From Borrelia puertoricensis (GTDB lineage: Bacteria; Spirochaetota; Spirochaetia; Borreliales; Borreliaceae), in the NCBI RefSeq assembly GCF_023035875.1, contig NZ_CP075379.1, positions 496,001-560,000 of the forward strand: DNA of 64,000 nucleotides, in the 5' to 3' direction. The notes under the pieces are model-generated. The model was not told the origin of the DNA and did no database searches. It saw nothing but the letters and a program-made list of their open reading frames with translations. Positions 37,663-47,352 of the stretch are shown one piece after another (the first letter of the stretch is position 1; each line of letters opens with the position of its first letter). The position numbers and the translations under genes were made by a program.

Positions 37663-39560
37663 TATTTCTTATCCTCATCAACAACTTCGTAATCAGCTTC
37701 TTTGCTTTCACTGCCTGCATTGTTTTGAGCATCGTCTTGATTTGATGAACTGGATTGAGCATCTTTGTACATCATTTCAGCCATTTTATAAGAAGCTTGT
37801 TGAAGTTCTTCTGTTTTTGATTTGATTAAAGCTATATCTGAGCCTTCTAGTGCGTCTTTAAGTTCCTTTTTTTTGTTTTCAATAGCTTCCTTGTCCTCAC
37901 TTGTTATTTTTTCTCCATATTCTTTTAGAGATTTTTCTGTTTGGTAAATTAAGGAATTAGCTATGTTTTTTACTTCTATACTCTCTTTCAGTTTTTTATC
38001 TTCCTCAGCATGAGCCTCAGCATCTTTAACCATCCTTTCAATTTCGTCTTCAGATAGTCCTGATGATGATTCAATGCGAATTTTTTGTTCTTTTCCAGTT
38101 CCCATATCTTTGGCAGAAACATGAACTATTCCATTAGCATCAATGTCAAAGCTAACTTCTATTTGTGGAACTCCTCTTGGTGCTGCTGGTATTCCATCAA
38201 GAATAAAATTACCCAGTACTCTGTTTTGTGATGCCATTTCACGTTCACCTTGCAAGACTTTAATGTCTACAGAAGTTTGATTATCTGCTGCTGTTGAGAA
38301 TACCTGACTCTTTTTGGTAGGAATTGTAGTGTTTCTCTCAATTAGTTTTGTCATAACTCCACCAAGGGTTTCAATACCTAATGAGAGAGGTGTAACATCA
38401 AGGAGCACCATATCTTTAGTTTCTCCTGTCAATATTCCACCTTGAATTGCAGCTCCTATTGCAACAGCTTCATCAGGGTTTACACCTTTATTTGGTTCTT
38501 GACCGAATATTTCTTTTACTATTTTTTGGATGGCTGGTATTCTCGTAGAGCCTCCAACAAGTATTACTTCGTTGATGTCAGAAGCTTTAAGTCCAGCGTC
38601 TTTAATAGCCTTAAGGCATGGTTCTTTTGTCTTTTGAACTAAATGATCTACCATCTGTTCGAATTTTGCTCTTGTGAGAGTGTGTTGTAGGTGTTTAGGT
38701 CCATTTGCATCGGCTGTGATAAATGGAAGATTTATTGATGCTTCTTGAGCACCTGAGAGTTCTATTTTTGCCTTTTCGGCTGCTTCTTTGAGCCTTTGAA
38801 GTGCCATTTTGTCGTTTGATAGGTCAATAGCACTGTCTTTTTTGAATTCAGTAATTAAATGTTTGATGATTTCATCATCGAAGTTATCACCACCAAGATG
38901 GGTATCTCCATTTGTTGATTTAACTTCAAAAACACCATCCCCAAGTTCTAGTATTGAGATATCAAACGTTCCACCACCAAGATCATAAACAGCAACTATT
39001 TCTTCATTTTTTTTCTCAATTCCATAAGCAAGAGCTGCAGCTGTTGGTTCATTAACGATTCTTTTAACATCGAGTCCTGCAATCTTCCCGGCATCTTTTG
39101 TTGCTTGCCTTTGAGCGTCATTGAAATATGCTGGAACTGTGATTACAGCTTCAGTAACTGTTTCTCCTAAATAGGCCTCAGCTGTTTCTTTCATTTTGGT
39201 AAGGGTTGCAGCTGATATTTCTGGTGGTGACATTTGTTTTTTTATATTGGAAATGTTTACGCGAGCATCTCCATTTTGTCCCTTTTCTACTTTATAAGGA
39301 ACCATTTTGATTTCACTTGCAACTTCTTCAAATCTTCTTCCCATAAATCTTTTTATTGAGTATATGGTGTTTTCAGGGTTTGTAACCATTTGGTTTTTTG
39401 CTACTTGTCCTACAAGTCTTTCACCCTTGTTTGTGTAAGCTACAATTGATGGAGTAGTTCTCCCTCCTTCTGAATTTTGTATTACAACAGGTTTTCCGTG
39501 TTCCATGATGGCCACACATGAATTTGTTGTTCCAAGGTCAATTCCTATTATCTTTCCCAT
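37662..39560 (-). CDS. dnaK: Chaperone protein DnaK (Hsp70)
   Basis: DnaK is the ATP-dependent Hsp70 chaperone. The 632-residue product starts [16 protein letters not shown], has [15 protein letters not shown] and the [13 protein letters not shown] segment of the nucleotide-binding domain, the substrate-binding domain from [14 protein letters not shown], and a charged C-terminal lid ending in DEDKK. ATG 39560 is preceded by AAGGAGG; upstream in-frame Met codons are ignored. It lies 34 bases after grpE. Confidence 0.98.
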   Translation of the reverse strand: MGKIIGIDLGTTNSCVAIMEHGKPVVIQNSEGGRTTPSIVAYTNKGERLVGQVAKNQMVTNPENTIYSIKRFMGRRFEEVASEIKMVPYKVEKGQNGDARVNISNIKKQMSPPEISAATLTKMKETAEAYLGETVTEAVITVPAYFNDAQRQATKDAGKIAGLDVKRIVNEPTAAALAYGIEKKNEEIVAVYDLGGGTFDISILELGDGVFEVKSTNGDTHLGGDNFDDEIIKHLITEFKKDSAIDLSNDKMALQRLKEAAEKAKIELSGAQEASINLPFITADANGPKHLQHTLTRAKFEQMVDHLVQKTKEPCLKAIKDAGLKASDINEVILVGGSTRIPAIQKIVKEIFGQEPNKGVNPDEAVAIGAAIQGGILTGETKDMVLLDVTPLSLGIETLGGVMTKLIERNTTIPTKKSQVFSTAADNQTSVDIKVLQGEREMASQNRVLGNFILDGIPAAPRGVPQIEVSFDIDANGIVHVSAKDMGTGKEQKIRIESSSGLSEDEIERMVKDAEAHAEEDKKLKESIEVKNIANSLIYQTEKSLKEYGEKITSEDKEAIENKKKELKDALEGSDIALIKSKTEELQQASYKMAEMMYKDAQSSSSNQDDAQNNAGSESKEADYEVVDEDKK

Positions 39561-39594
39561 ATAAAACCTCCTTTTGTATTTTTGATTTCTAATA

Positions 39595-40143
39595 TTAATT
39601 TTTGCTTTGTGCAACTTTAACTTTTGCAGTTCTTAATACTCGGTTATTGTAGCAGTATCCTTTTTGGTATACTTCTACTATTTCAGGGATTTTAACCTCT
39701 TCTTTTTCTTCTATGCTTATTGCTTCATGTTGACTTGGATCAAAGGTTTCTCCCGGTTTGCCAAACTTTTTTAGATTATATTTTTTGTCAAAGCTTGAGA
39801 GCACTTCACTTTCAATCATACTAATTCCTGATAATAGAGTATCAAAATCTCTTGATTGTTTTGATGAATCTATTGCTCTTTCTAAATTATCAAGAAAATT
39901 AATTATATCTTTCATTATGTTTTCGTTTGCGAATTTAATAAAATTTTCTTTATCTTTTTCAAGTCTTTTTCTAAAGTTTTCAAATTCTGCTTGTTTCCTT
40001 AAATACGAATCTTTTAGATTTGAAATTTCGTTTTCTAATTCATCCACTTTGTTTTCCATGCTAGGACTGTCTTCATTTGTTAGTATGTCATTTTTTTGTT
40101 CTTTGATTTTTTCAGGTTCTTCACATTGTTCCTTTTCTTCCAC
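39595..40143 (-). CDS. grpE: Nucleotide exchange factor GrpE
   Basis: GrpE releases ADP from DnaK. The 182-residue product has a charged, coiled-coil N-terminus ([20 protein letters not shown]), the [20 protein letters not shown] helix, and the C-terminal beta domain with [13 protein letters not shown] and [17 protein letters not shown]. The start is GTG 40143, fixed by AAAGGAGG five bases upstream. It opens the grpE-dnaK-dnaJ-rlmB operon. Confidence 0.96.
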   Translation of the reverse strand: MEEKEQCEEPEKIKEQKNDILTNEDSPSMENKVDELENEISNLKDSYLRKQAEFENFRKRLEKDKENFIKFANENIMKDIINFLDNLERAIDSSKQSRDFDTLLSGISMIESEVLSSFDKKYNLKKFGKPGETFDPSQHEAISIEEKEEVKIPEIVEVYQKGYCYNNRVLRTAKVKVAQSKN

Positions 40144-40170
40144 TTTAGCCTCCTTTTATAAAGCATTTTA

Positions 40171-40209
40171 TCTTTAAAGAAAATGTTTTACAAATTTTTT
40201 CTTTAAGGG
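40171..40209 (-). promoter_or_regulatory. Inverted repeat in the grpE operon leader
   Basis: TTAAAGAAAA (40174-40183) and TTTTCTTTAA (40197-40206) form a perfect 10-bp stem with a 13-base loop; three more outer pairs (two wobble) extend it to 40171-40209. It lies between the predicted transcription start and the AAAGGAGG site. It does not match CIRCE (TTAGCACTC-N9-GAGTGCTAA), which I do not find. Confidence 0.45.
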
Positions 40210-40257
40210 ATTTTTTGTGAATTTGGTTCGTTTTAATTATCTTTAAAAGAGTCGATT

Positions 40258-40286
40258 TTGACTATTAAGCCATAATAGTGTAATAT
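40258..40286 (+). promoter_or_regulatory. Candidate plus-strand promoter in the grpE-nadE gap
   Basis: TTGACT (40258-40263), 17 bases and TAATAT (40281-40286). It would start a transcript about 420 bases before nadE. Between them I see no convincing gene; a 14-codon reading frame at about 40413 follows TAGGGGG, and the rest is AT-rich with no recognisable feature. Confidence 0.3.
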
Positions 40287-40305
40287 TGATACATATTTCA
40301 AGATT

Positions 40306-40335
40306 AGTAAATTCTTATGTGTACTTTTTTGTCAA
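40306..40335 (-). promoter_or_regulatory. Candidate promoter of the grpE-dnaK-dnaJ-rlmB operon
   Basis: On the minus strand, TTGACA (40335-40330) is followed after 18 bases by TTTACT (40311-40306). The -35 is perfect and the -10 matches four of six bases. Transcription would begin near 40299, giving a leader of about 155 bases before grpE. No sigma-32-type sequence is obvious. Confidence 0.45.
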
Positions 40336-40711
40336 AATAAAAAAAATACATTGGTTGTTTTTTGTTTAAAGTTGTGTCTAAAGATTTGTTTTTAATATGT
40401 TTTAGGGGGTTTTTATGATTTTATGTGGTTTTAGATTAAAGTTTTCATCAGGTTTTTAAATTTCTCCCTTGGATTACATTCTTAAGATATTACTTATAGT
40501 TAATATAGCAAGTTACTGTGTTTATATAGAGCAATATCAGGATTTGGAAGTGCTTTATAGGATATATAAGCGTGGATTTATTTAATATTGGGATTTTTTT
40601 GTAATCAGTTTGCCTTTCAGGAGCCTGGAACAAATGATTAGATTAAAAAACTGTTAAGTGTGATTTATCATTTTCTTGTAATTTTTTCTGTTATTGCTTA
40701 TTATTTACTTT

Positions 40712-42262
40712 GTGAAAATATGTATAGCGCAGACAAAATGTAGACTTTTTAAGTTTAATCATATTTTGGGTGCGTTTAAGAAAAGTTATGAGCATGCTCT
40801 TCAAAATAAGGTTGATATTTTAGTTTTTCCTTTTATTTTTATTGGGGGCATTGAGTATGCGAATTTGTTTCATAGAGCAGAATATTTGAAAAAAATTCTT
40901 GATGGCCTTGATTTTATAAAAGATCAGGTTGATGATAGACTTTGTGTTGTATTTGGACATTATAGTTTTTATGAGGGTAATTTATTAGATTGCGTATCAG
41001 TGGTAAATGATCATCAGTTTATTTTGACAACGAGAGAAGTCAATAAGCCGGTCTTATTTAATTATAAGGGTCAAAGTATTGCTGTCTTGAATTTGAACGA
41101 TGATCTTTTGTTTCAAGGACTTGAGGACAAATTGAATGGGTCTTTCAGTAAAGCCGACTATCTTTTAGTTCCATCAAAGTCTTATTTTACTGGCGAGAAG
41201 AATAACTTAAGGCTTAAATTTTTCAAAGAAATAGCTATGAAAAATAATTTGGAAGTTGTTTATGCCAATTTATGCGGTGTTTATGGCTCTACTGTATTTG
41301 ATGGCCTGAGTTTTTTTATTGATAAGTATGGAAAAATAAAACAGGCTAAAAAATTTGAAGACGATATTTTATTTAATGAAGAATTTCATGATTTAGAACT
41401 TGACTGTGAGTCTAAAATTTTTGATAAACTTATTGAGGCATTGATAATTAGTTTAAGAGAATATGTTGATCTCTCTGGTTTTGATAAAGTTCATTTAGGT
41501 GTTTCTGGAGGAATTGATTCTGCTGTTGTTGCTTATATTGCATGTGCTGCTTTGGGGGCTCATAGAGTTGTTGGTATTTCTATGCCTAGTAGATTTTCAT
41601 CAAAGGGATCTGTTTTTGATGCGAAGGAACTTTCTAGTGAATTGGGATTTAAATTGATTGATATGCCTATTGAGAGCATGTTTCAATCTGTTTTAGAGTT
41701 TTTTAATGGGTATTTTAATACAAAGGGTATTACTGAAGAAAATCTGCAAGCCAGGCTTAGGGGGCTTTTTTTGATGTCTTATAGTAATGCAAATAAGTCT
41801 TTGCTTTTAAATACTGGAAATAAAAGTGAAATTGCTGTTGGTTATTGCACTCTTTATGGTGATACTTGTGGTGGAATTGCTTTGATTGGCGATTTATTTA
41901 AACGAGATGTTTATAATCTTGCAAAATATATTAATTTAAAAGAAGGTAGATCAGTTATTTCTGTTAATATTCTTTCAAAAGAGCCTTCTGCTGAGTTGAG
42001 ACCTGATCAAAAAGACAGTGATTCTCTTCCCGAATATGAAATTCTTGATGAGATATTAAGTCGATATTTGCTTGAAAATGAACCTTTGGGATTACTTTAT
42101 GAATCTTTTGGAAAAGAAGTGGTTGCAAAGGTGTTAGATCTTTATTCTAGTAGTGAGTATAAAAGAAGGCAAGGTTCTATGATAGTTAAAGTTTCTAGGA
42201 AAGCTTTTGGTGAGGATATTTTACTTCCTATTTCAAAAGTTGTGTTGACTGAGGATGAATAG
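40712..42262 (+). CDS. nadE: NAD synthetase with degenerate glutaminase domain
   Basis: The product makes NAD from nicotinate adenine dinucleotide, ATP and a nitrogen donor. The C-terminal half is a full synthetase: SGGIDSA pyrophosphatase loop, ENLQARLRG, NTGNKSEIAVGY and the CTLYGDTCGG segment. The N-terminal half has the nitrilase fold (VKICIAQTKCRLF onward), but where glutamine-dependent enzymes have FPE the sequence is FPF, and where they have ICED it is NLND, so the catalytic Glu and Cys are missing. Ammonia is therefore the likely donor. GTG 40712 is chosen by homology; no clear ribosome site is seen. About 516 residues. Confidence 0.9.
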   Translation: MKICIAQTKCRLFKFNHILGAFKKSYEHALQNKVDILVFPFIFIGGIEYANLFHRAEYLKKILDGLDFIKDQVDDRLCVVFGHYSFYEGNLLDCVSVVNDHQFILTTREVNKPVLFNYKGQSIAVLNLNDDLLFQGLEDKLNGSFSKADYLLVPSKSYFTGEKNNLRLKFFKEIAMKNNLEVVYANLCGVYGSTVFDGLSFFIDKYGKIKQAKKFEDDILFNEEFHDLELDCESKIFDKLIEALIISLREYVDLSGFDKVHLGVSGGIDSAVVAYIACAALGAHRVVGISMPSRFSSKGSVFDAKELSSELGFKLIDMPIESMFQSVLEFFNGYFNTKGITEENLQARLRGLFLMSYSNANKSLLLNTGNKSEIAVGYCTLYGDTCGGIALIGDLFKRDVYNLAKYINLKEGRSVISVNILSKEPSAELRPDQKDSDSLPEYEILDEILSRYLLENEPLGLLYESFGKEVVAKVLDLYSSSEYKRRQGSMIVKVSRKAFGEDILLPISKVVLTEDE

Positions 42263-43838
42263 TAATAATGTTATTAGTATATTAAATGAATTTAGTTTAA
42301 AATTAGAAGATATTTTCTTGCTTATCAATACTTATTCTTATGAACTTTATAAAGAAACACCTAGGTATTTTTATGATGATATTACAAATTGTCTTGAGTT
42401 AACTTTAGAAATTGTTAATAAGTTTCAGGGAGAGTTTGAAGGTTCTCAAGACTTAAGCTTAGGTAAATTTCTGATTAGAGGTATGAAATGTGATTTGGTT
42501 TCTTATTTGTATTTATCTTTGGAATTAATAGACAATTCTATGCATTATAGTGGGATTAGAGATGCTGGTATTGCTTTTTTTAAGGCAATTGCTTATAAGA
42601 TCTCATCTATAATATCTTATATAGAAATTGAGCTTGAAAATGTGTTTCTCTCTTCTTCTCTTGCAAGTAAGCAAGCTTTAAATAAAGATGGACATAAGAT
42701 ATTGATTTTTTCATGTGATAGTATTCATAGTAAAAGTCTTACAGATTATTTGGTTTTAAGAGACTATATTGTTGTATCTTCAGATGCTGTTGATTTGTTC
42801 AATCAGTTACTCTGTAATGATTTTTATGATTTAATTATTCTTGATTTAAGTTCGTATGAAGATATACAGTTAATTTTAAATTTGCTTAAGAATATTAAAA
42901 ATAATAGTCTTTATGAGATGATTCCTGTTATTGTTATTTCTCAAATAAGTGAAAAAGATATTATTCAAATTTTTATTGAAGAGCAAGTTGATGATTATTT
43001 TTTGAAAAGTTTAGATTTTTTGGTATTGGGTCTTAGGATAAGTAGTTTTATTGAAAAGAAAAAGATTATAGAGCAGGGACAAAAATATTTAGATCTTGTA
43101 CTTCGTGGTAAGAAATATTTTGAGAGTGAACTAATAGAAGCTGGAAATTATATTGAGAATTTATTGCCCAAGAAGATGCAAAACGAATTTTTTAATTCTA
43201 ATTGGATTTTTGTTCCATCAAAAAGAATCGGAGGAGATTTTTTTAATTACTATTTTGTTAATGATGATAATTTAATAATTTATTTGATAGATATTTCAGG
43301 TCACGGGATAGGTTCTGCACTTTTATCTCTTAGTGTTTCAAGTGTTATTAATTCTTATATCATGGATAATAATGATATAAGTCCTTCTGAAGTTTTAAGA
43401 TATGTTAACAGGTATTTTGTTAAGTTTAAAAGTGATATGTTTATTACGTTATGGTATGGTGTTTTAAATGTAAAAACAAGACATCTAAGGTTTTCATCAG
43501 CAGGAGCTCCGCCTGCTGTTGTTTTAAGTGCTAAGGATAATATTTATCTTCCAACAAGAGGAACAATCCTTGGGATTGAAGAGATGTATTCTTGTGAGGA
43601 GAATGAATGTATATTGAGTAAATTTTCACATCTTTTACTTTTTAGTGATGGTGTTTATGAGGTTGAAAATGAGCAAGGTGTAATAATGGCTATTGATGAT
43701 TTTTATAACATATTGGAAGACAATACATATGATTTGGATGATTTTATTTTAGTGAGTCTTTATAAAAAGATGTTAAATTTATCAAGATATAATGCGTTTA
43801 GAGATGATTTTTCTATTTTGGAGTTTATTCTTAATTAA
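42255..43838 (+). CDS. Receiver-domain PP2C-type (RsbU/SpoIIE) phosphatase
   Basis: The 527-residue product has an uncharacterised helical N-terminus (1-145), a receiver-like domain (about 148-265) and a PP2C/SpoIIE phosphatase domain (about 300-527). In the receiver the phosphoacceptor Asp197 (IILDLSS) and the Lys near 251 are present, but the N-terminal acidic pair is reduced to one Asp (IFSCD). The phosphatase has RIGGDFFNYYF, LIDISGHGIGSAL, SAGAPPAV and FSDGVYE, with a final RDDFSILEF, so metal-binding Asp residues are intact. The start overlaps nadE by eight bases. A Ser/Thr phosphatase in signalling is likely; its substrate is unknown. Confidence 0.88.
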   Translation: MNSNNVISILNEFSLKLEDIFLLINTYSYELYKETPRYFYDDITNCLELTLEIVNKFQGEFEGSQDLSLGKFLIRGMKCDLVSYLYLSLELIDNSMHYSGIRDAGIAFFKAIAYKISSIISYIEIELENVFLSSSLASKQALNKDGHKILIFSCDSIHSKSLTDYLVLRDYIVVSSDAVDLFNQLLCNDFYDLIILDLSSYEDIQLILNLLKNIKNNSLYEMIPVIVISQISEKDIIQIFIEEQVDDYFLKSLDFLVLGLRISSFIEKKKIIEQGQKYLDLVLRGKKYFESELIEAGNYIENLLPKKMQNEFFNSNWIFVPSKRIGGDFFNYYFVNDDNLIIYLIDISGHGIGSALLSLSVSSVINSYIMDNNDISPSEVLRYVNRYFVKFKSDMFITLWYGVLNVKTRHLRFSSAGAPPAVVLSAKDNIYLPTRGTILGIEEMYSCEENECILSKFSHLLLFSDGVYEVENEQGVIMAIDDFYNILEDNTYDLDDFILVSLYKKMLNLSRYNAFRDDFSILEFILN

Positions 43839-43848
43839 TGGGTAAACT

Positions 43849-43871
43849 TTCAAAGTTTTGTGACTTTTGAA
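43849..43871. terminator. Possible bidirectional terminator between convergent genes
   Basis: TTCAAAGT (43849-43856) pairs with ACTTTTGAA (43863-43871) with one bulged T and a six-base loop, between the phosphatase gene and the convergent unknown gene. The surrounding sequence is A/T-rich on both sides but lacks a long T-run. Confidence 0.35.
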
Positions 43872-43903
43872 TTTAATAGCTTGAGATATTTGTTTTTAGT
43901 TTC

Positions 43904-44338
43904 TTATTTCTTTACATTTTTTTTATATGTTTGTTTATCTTGTGTTATATTTGAGCTGTTAAGAGATTTTAATAGTTTTTTTAGTGTCCAAATTGAAAAC
44001 TTGATATAAAGTTTTTTTATAGGATTTTTTGTATTTTTAAGTAGTATTTTTAGAGATTCCATATTCATTATAGTTATTATTTCTTTTAAAATTTTTGACA
44101 AGTTGTTAAAAATCTTAGAACCAACTTTGTGTCCTTCTATGATGAAGTTTTGAAGAATTATTTGATCTTTTTTTTGTAATCTTCTCATGTATAATTTCAG
44201 TATTCTTTCTTGTGAATTCATTATTTCTGCATTTATTTGTTCTTGTTTTTTTGATAATTTTTTTGCTTCAATAATAGGTTTCTTGGGAAGAGATTTATAT
44301 GGATTTGTTCCTGGGATATAGTTTTTTGGAATCTTCAT
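43904..44338 (-). CDS. Basic protein of unknown function
   Basis: The 144-residue product is Lys/Ile/Asn/Leu-rich with a very basic, mainly helical composition and no signal peptide. It begins MKIPKNYIPGTNPYKSLPKK and contains a helix-rich middle (KKQEQINAEIMNSQERILKL). I recognise no domain. It stands alone on the minus strand between two plus-strand genes and starts 119 bases from the divergent exported-protein gene. A cytoplasmic nucleic-acid or membrane-surface role would be a guess. Confidence 0.6.
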   Translation of the reverse strand: MKIPKNYIPGTNPYKSLPKKPIIEAKKLSKKQEQINAEIMNSQERILKLYMRRLQKKDQIILQNFIIEGHKVGSKIFNNLSKILKEIITIMNMESLKILLKNTKNPIKKLYIKFSIWTLKKLLKSLNSSNITQDKQTYKKNVKK

Positions 44339-44457
44339 TTATTTTTTTTACTCCTATTTATATTGACTGTGCATACTTCTATTTAAGTTTATTAAGTTTT
44401 TTGCTTTTATACAACTGATGTTGATATTTTAATTCTTTATTATTAATATTTAATGAT

Positions 44458-46266
44458 ATGAATAAATATTGTGGTTTAAGTTTTTTTTACTTGTTAATTG
44501 GTATTCTATTTTTGTTTTTGATTGTTTTTATTCAGTTTAGAGATTTAAGTTCAAATGTATTTTTATTAAAGGATTTAAAATTTTTAGTTAACAATAAGGT
44601 TGAAGGTAGTCAGTATGTTTTAGATAGTCTTATCCTTAGTATAAGGGGTATTAAGATAAATTTATCTAAAACCAAGCCAATTATTGTTCCTGCAAATGAA
44701 CTTCATCTTTATCCCATTTCTTATAAGATTCAGGATAATGCAATTCATGTTTATTTTGAAAATAATATTTTCTTACTATTTTCATTTGATTCAAATGAAA
44801 ACTTTAATGTTAGTTCAAATCTTTCTAAAAAACTACTAATTAGTTATGAAGTTGAGAGTGATTATAAAATTTTATTTGATGAAAATGTTATTATTAAGGG
44901 TACAGATGGTCATTTTGAAGTTGCTTTGGGAAAACATAGTCAAATGAATGAGAGAGAAATTTCAGTTAGTCCTCAGGAAGTTTTTCAGATCGGAAATTTG
45001 GTTGAAAAATTTCAAACCCCAGATAAATTGATCTCTAGAGAATCTTCTAGGGATATTCCTCTAGACATAAACTCACCTGTTGTGTATTCATTAATTAAGA
45101 AGGTAGGTAAAAAAATTCTTGACTTAGCATTGCTTGAATTTAGAAATAAAGCCTATGATGCATGGAGTCATAAGTCAAACTTTAGTGTTAAAAAGGGTGG
45201 ATGGCGTAGAGGTAATGTATATTCTTTTGATGAGGATATATTTATTTATCTTTTAGCTGAGTCTTTTACAAGACCTGATTATGAAGCTACTTTTTTAAAT
45301 CTTAAGTCTTTAATTGACCTTAATGAAGAGCATTTAACATATTTAAGTGCAAGTTATTATGTTAATGCAGAAAAACTTGATAAATTTTTTCGCTATTTGT
45401 CTGTAAATGAAACTTTTATTAATTCTCTTGAGTCGGATAAGCTTTTAAGATATTTAAAAGAAGATGCATATCTTTTGGAGAAAATTTTTTTATCTGAAAA
45501 TATTTCCATTTTAAATGGTGCATTAGATATTTTAAGGAAACCGGAAGTGATATTGACTTCTGGATTTAGTTTAACTCAGGCTTATAATGTGCTTTCTAAT
45601 TATATTATATTCTTGCAGTTTGATAATGATAGTTTTGTGCTTAAGAGACTTAGGGAAGAGTTAACTAAATTTGTATCTACTTTATTTTCTGTAACTAGTC
45701 ATGGAGAAGCGTATGTTTCTGATAATAAGGATGACTTGTCTTGGGATTTTGAATATACACTTAAGATTGCTGGCTTACTTAAAAGACTTGCTTTCCAATT
45801 AGGTGATGATTTAATTTTGGAATTTGCTTTTAATGCTATTTATTATTCTTTACTTAAACCTGATATCGAGAAGATTCCTTATGAAAATTATTATGCTGAT
45901 ATTGTTGATAATGATCATATTCCGAAATTTAGTTTATTTCCAAGTCTTGGGATTGGACATTGGATATATGGTGCGTCAAAGATTGTAAATTTTAATTTTT
46001 CTAATGCGTTTTATTCTATTGATTTTAATCGTAATTTAAATTCCCCTGGGTATTTCTTTTTTAAAGGTATTTCAAATCCTACTTTGGTTAAGTTTAGGAA
46101 TATTAATTGGTTTACAGATCCGCAGTTTTACATATATTCTGATGGATGGAGATATTATTCTGATAATAAGATATTGGTTTTAAAAATAACGCCTAAGAAG
46201 TCAGATGATATGAAAATTCTCTTAAGATTTGATGATGTAAAGGTACTTAAGGATATTGATGAGTAA
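44458..46266 (+). CDS. Large exported or membrane-anchored protein of unknown function
   Basis: The 602-residue product has one hydrophobic N-terminal segment (FFYLLIGILFLFLIVFIQF, about residues 9-27), either an uncleaved anchor or a signal sequence, followed by a long region without further membrane helices, beta-rich first (residues about 35-150), then mixed helical. The segment GWRRGNVYSFDEDIFIYLLA and the aromatic-rich C-terminus (YFFFKGISNPTLVKFRNINW) may be useful for profile searches. I recognise no family. Its stop overlaps the coaX start, so the two are probably co-translated. Confidence 0.75.
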   Translation: MNKYCGLSFFYLLIGILFLFLIVFIQFRDLSSNVFLLKDLKFLVNNKVEGSQYVLDSLILSIRGIKINLSKTKPIIVPANELHLYPISYKIQDNAIHVYFENNIFLLFSFDSNENFNVSSNLSKKLLISYEVESDYKILFDENVIIKGTDGHFEVALGKHSQMNEREISVSPQEVFQIGNLVEKFQTPDKLISRESSRDIPLDINSPVVYSLIKKVGKKILDLALLEFRNKAYDAWSHKSNFSVKKGGWRRGNVYSFDEDIFIYLLAESFTRPDYEATFLNLKSLIDLNEEHLTYLSASYYVNAEKLDKFFRYLSVNETFINSLESDKLLRYLKEDAYLLEKIFLSENISILNGALDILRKPEVILTSGFSLTQAYNVLSNYIIFLQFDNDSFVLKRLREELTKFVSTLFSVTSHGEAYVSDNKDDLSWDFEYTLKIAGLLKRLAFQLGDDLILEFAFNAIYYSLLKPDIEKIPYENYYADIVDNDHIPKFSLFPSLGIGHWIYGASKIVNFNFSNAFYSIDFNRNLNSPGYFFFKGISNPTLVKFRNINWFTDPQFYIYSDGWRYYSDNKILVLKITPKKSDDMKILLRFDDVKVLKDIDE

Positions 46267-47044
46267 ACTTGTTGCTTTCGCTCAGTTAATCATTGATATT
46301 GGAAACACCAGTATATCTTTTGGGTTATATGGACTGGATAAAATGCAGGTATTTTGTAAGCTTAGCACAAAACGTGATTTAAGTTTTGAGGAGCTTTATG
46401 AGTTTCTTAAATTTAAATTTGATTGCAAGGTTGATCAAGTTTTTGTAAGTAGTGTTGTGCCAGTTATTGATAAGGTACTCATTAATGCAATTGTTGCTCT
46501 TTATAAGGTGAATCCTTTATTCATTAGATTTGATTTAAATTATGACTTAAGTTTTGATCTTTATAATACTAATCGATTTGTATTAGGGTCGGATATTTTT
46601 GCAAATCTTGTTGGGGCTATTGAGTATTATAATATTAATGATGCTTTAGTAGTAGATCTTGGAACGGCTTGTACTATTTTTGCGATTAGCAGAAAGGAAG
46701 GCATACTTGGTGGTCTTATTAATGGTGGGCCTTTCACAAGTTTGAGTGCATTAATTGAAAATGCATATCTTTTAACAGATTTTGATCTTGCAGTACCAAA
46801 AAAATTGCTAGGTTTATCAACTGTTGACAGTGTAAATAGTGGTGTGATTTATCAGTATAAATATTTAATAGAAGGTATTTATCATGAGCTTATGCGTAAT
46901 TATGATAGGAAATTTAAATTGATAATTACAGGTGGAAATTCTTATTTGGTTTTACCTTTAATAAGTTTAGATTTTGTATCAAATTTGTATTTAACCCTTG
47001 AAGGCATTAGGATTTTGGGCAATGCTTTTAAAGGTGTTTATTAA
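46259..47044 (+). CDS. coaX: Type III pantothenate kinase
   Basis: CoaX phosphorylates pantothenate, the first step of coenzyme A synthesis, and is not inhibited by CoA. The 261-residue product has the ASKHA motifs LIIDIGNTSISFGLYG, VSSVVPVID, GSDIFANLVGA with the catalytic Asp, VVDLGTACTI and GGLINGGPFTS. ATG 46259 is preferred to TTG 46256 one codon earlier; it overlaps the previous stop. The gene was formerly annotated as a Baf-like regulator in some genomes. Confidence 0.94.
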   Translation: MSKLVAFAQLIIDIGNTSISFGLYGLDKMQVFCKLSTKRDLSFEELYEFLKFKFDCKVDQVFVSSVVPVIDKVLINAIVALYKVNPLFIRFDLNYDLSFDLYNTNRFVLGSDIFANLVGAIEYYNINDALVVDLGTACTIFAISRKEGILGGLINGGPFTSLSALIENAYLLTDFDLAVPKKLLGLSTVDSVNSGVIYQYKYLIEGIYHELMRNYDRKFKLIITGGNSYLVLPLISLDFVSNLYLTLEGIRILGNAFKGVY

Positions 47045-47352
47045 TGTTTTTCTTGATAAAGATTTTTATGTCGTAATTATTAAATACTATTGTATTGTAA
47101 AGATAAATTTAATTTTTCTTGTTAAATAAATTTAGAGATTCTTTTGTGTATTGACTTTTATATTTTTATCACTGAATTTATTTTCATTTTTTCTTTAGGT
47201 AAAATCTCCTTGAGTAATTGTTTAATAGCATTTACTTGCGATTAAAATGTTTGTTCTTATTTGAGTTTTTTTGATATGTATTTTATAATTAATTTAAATT
47301 TTTCGGAATTTTCGTAAGTTTTTGCAGTATTAATATTTTTAATGCCTAGTAT
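47045..47352. other. Non-coding gap between coaX and the convergent TIGR02757 gene
   Basis: This 308-base gap is AT-rich and has no convincing gene. On the minus strand the frame of the TIGR02757 gene stays open for 31 codons after its TAA (47352 down to 47260). An AAGGAG site with a nine-codon frame lies near 47210-47170 on the same strand. Both may be decayed coding sequence or chance. Confidence 0.4.

Noticed and set aside
40251..40264. Short palindrome AGTC-N6-GACT upstream of grpE as an operator
   Set aside because: Only four-base arms, expected by chance; not listed as a site.
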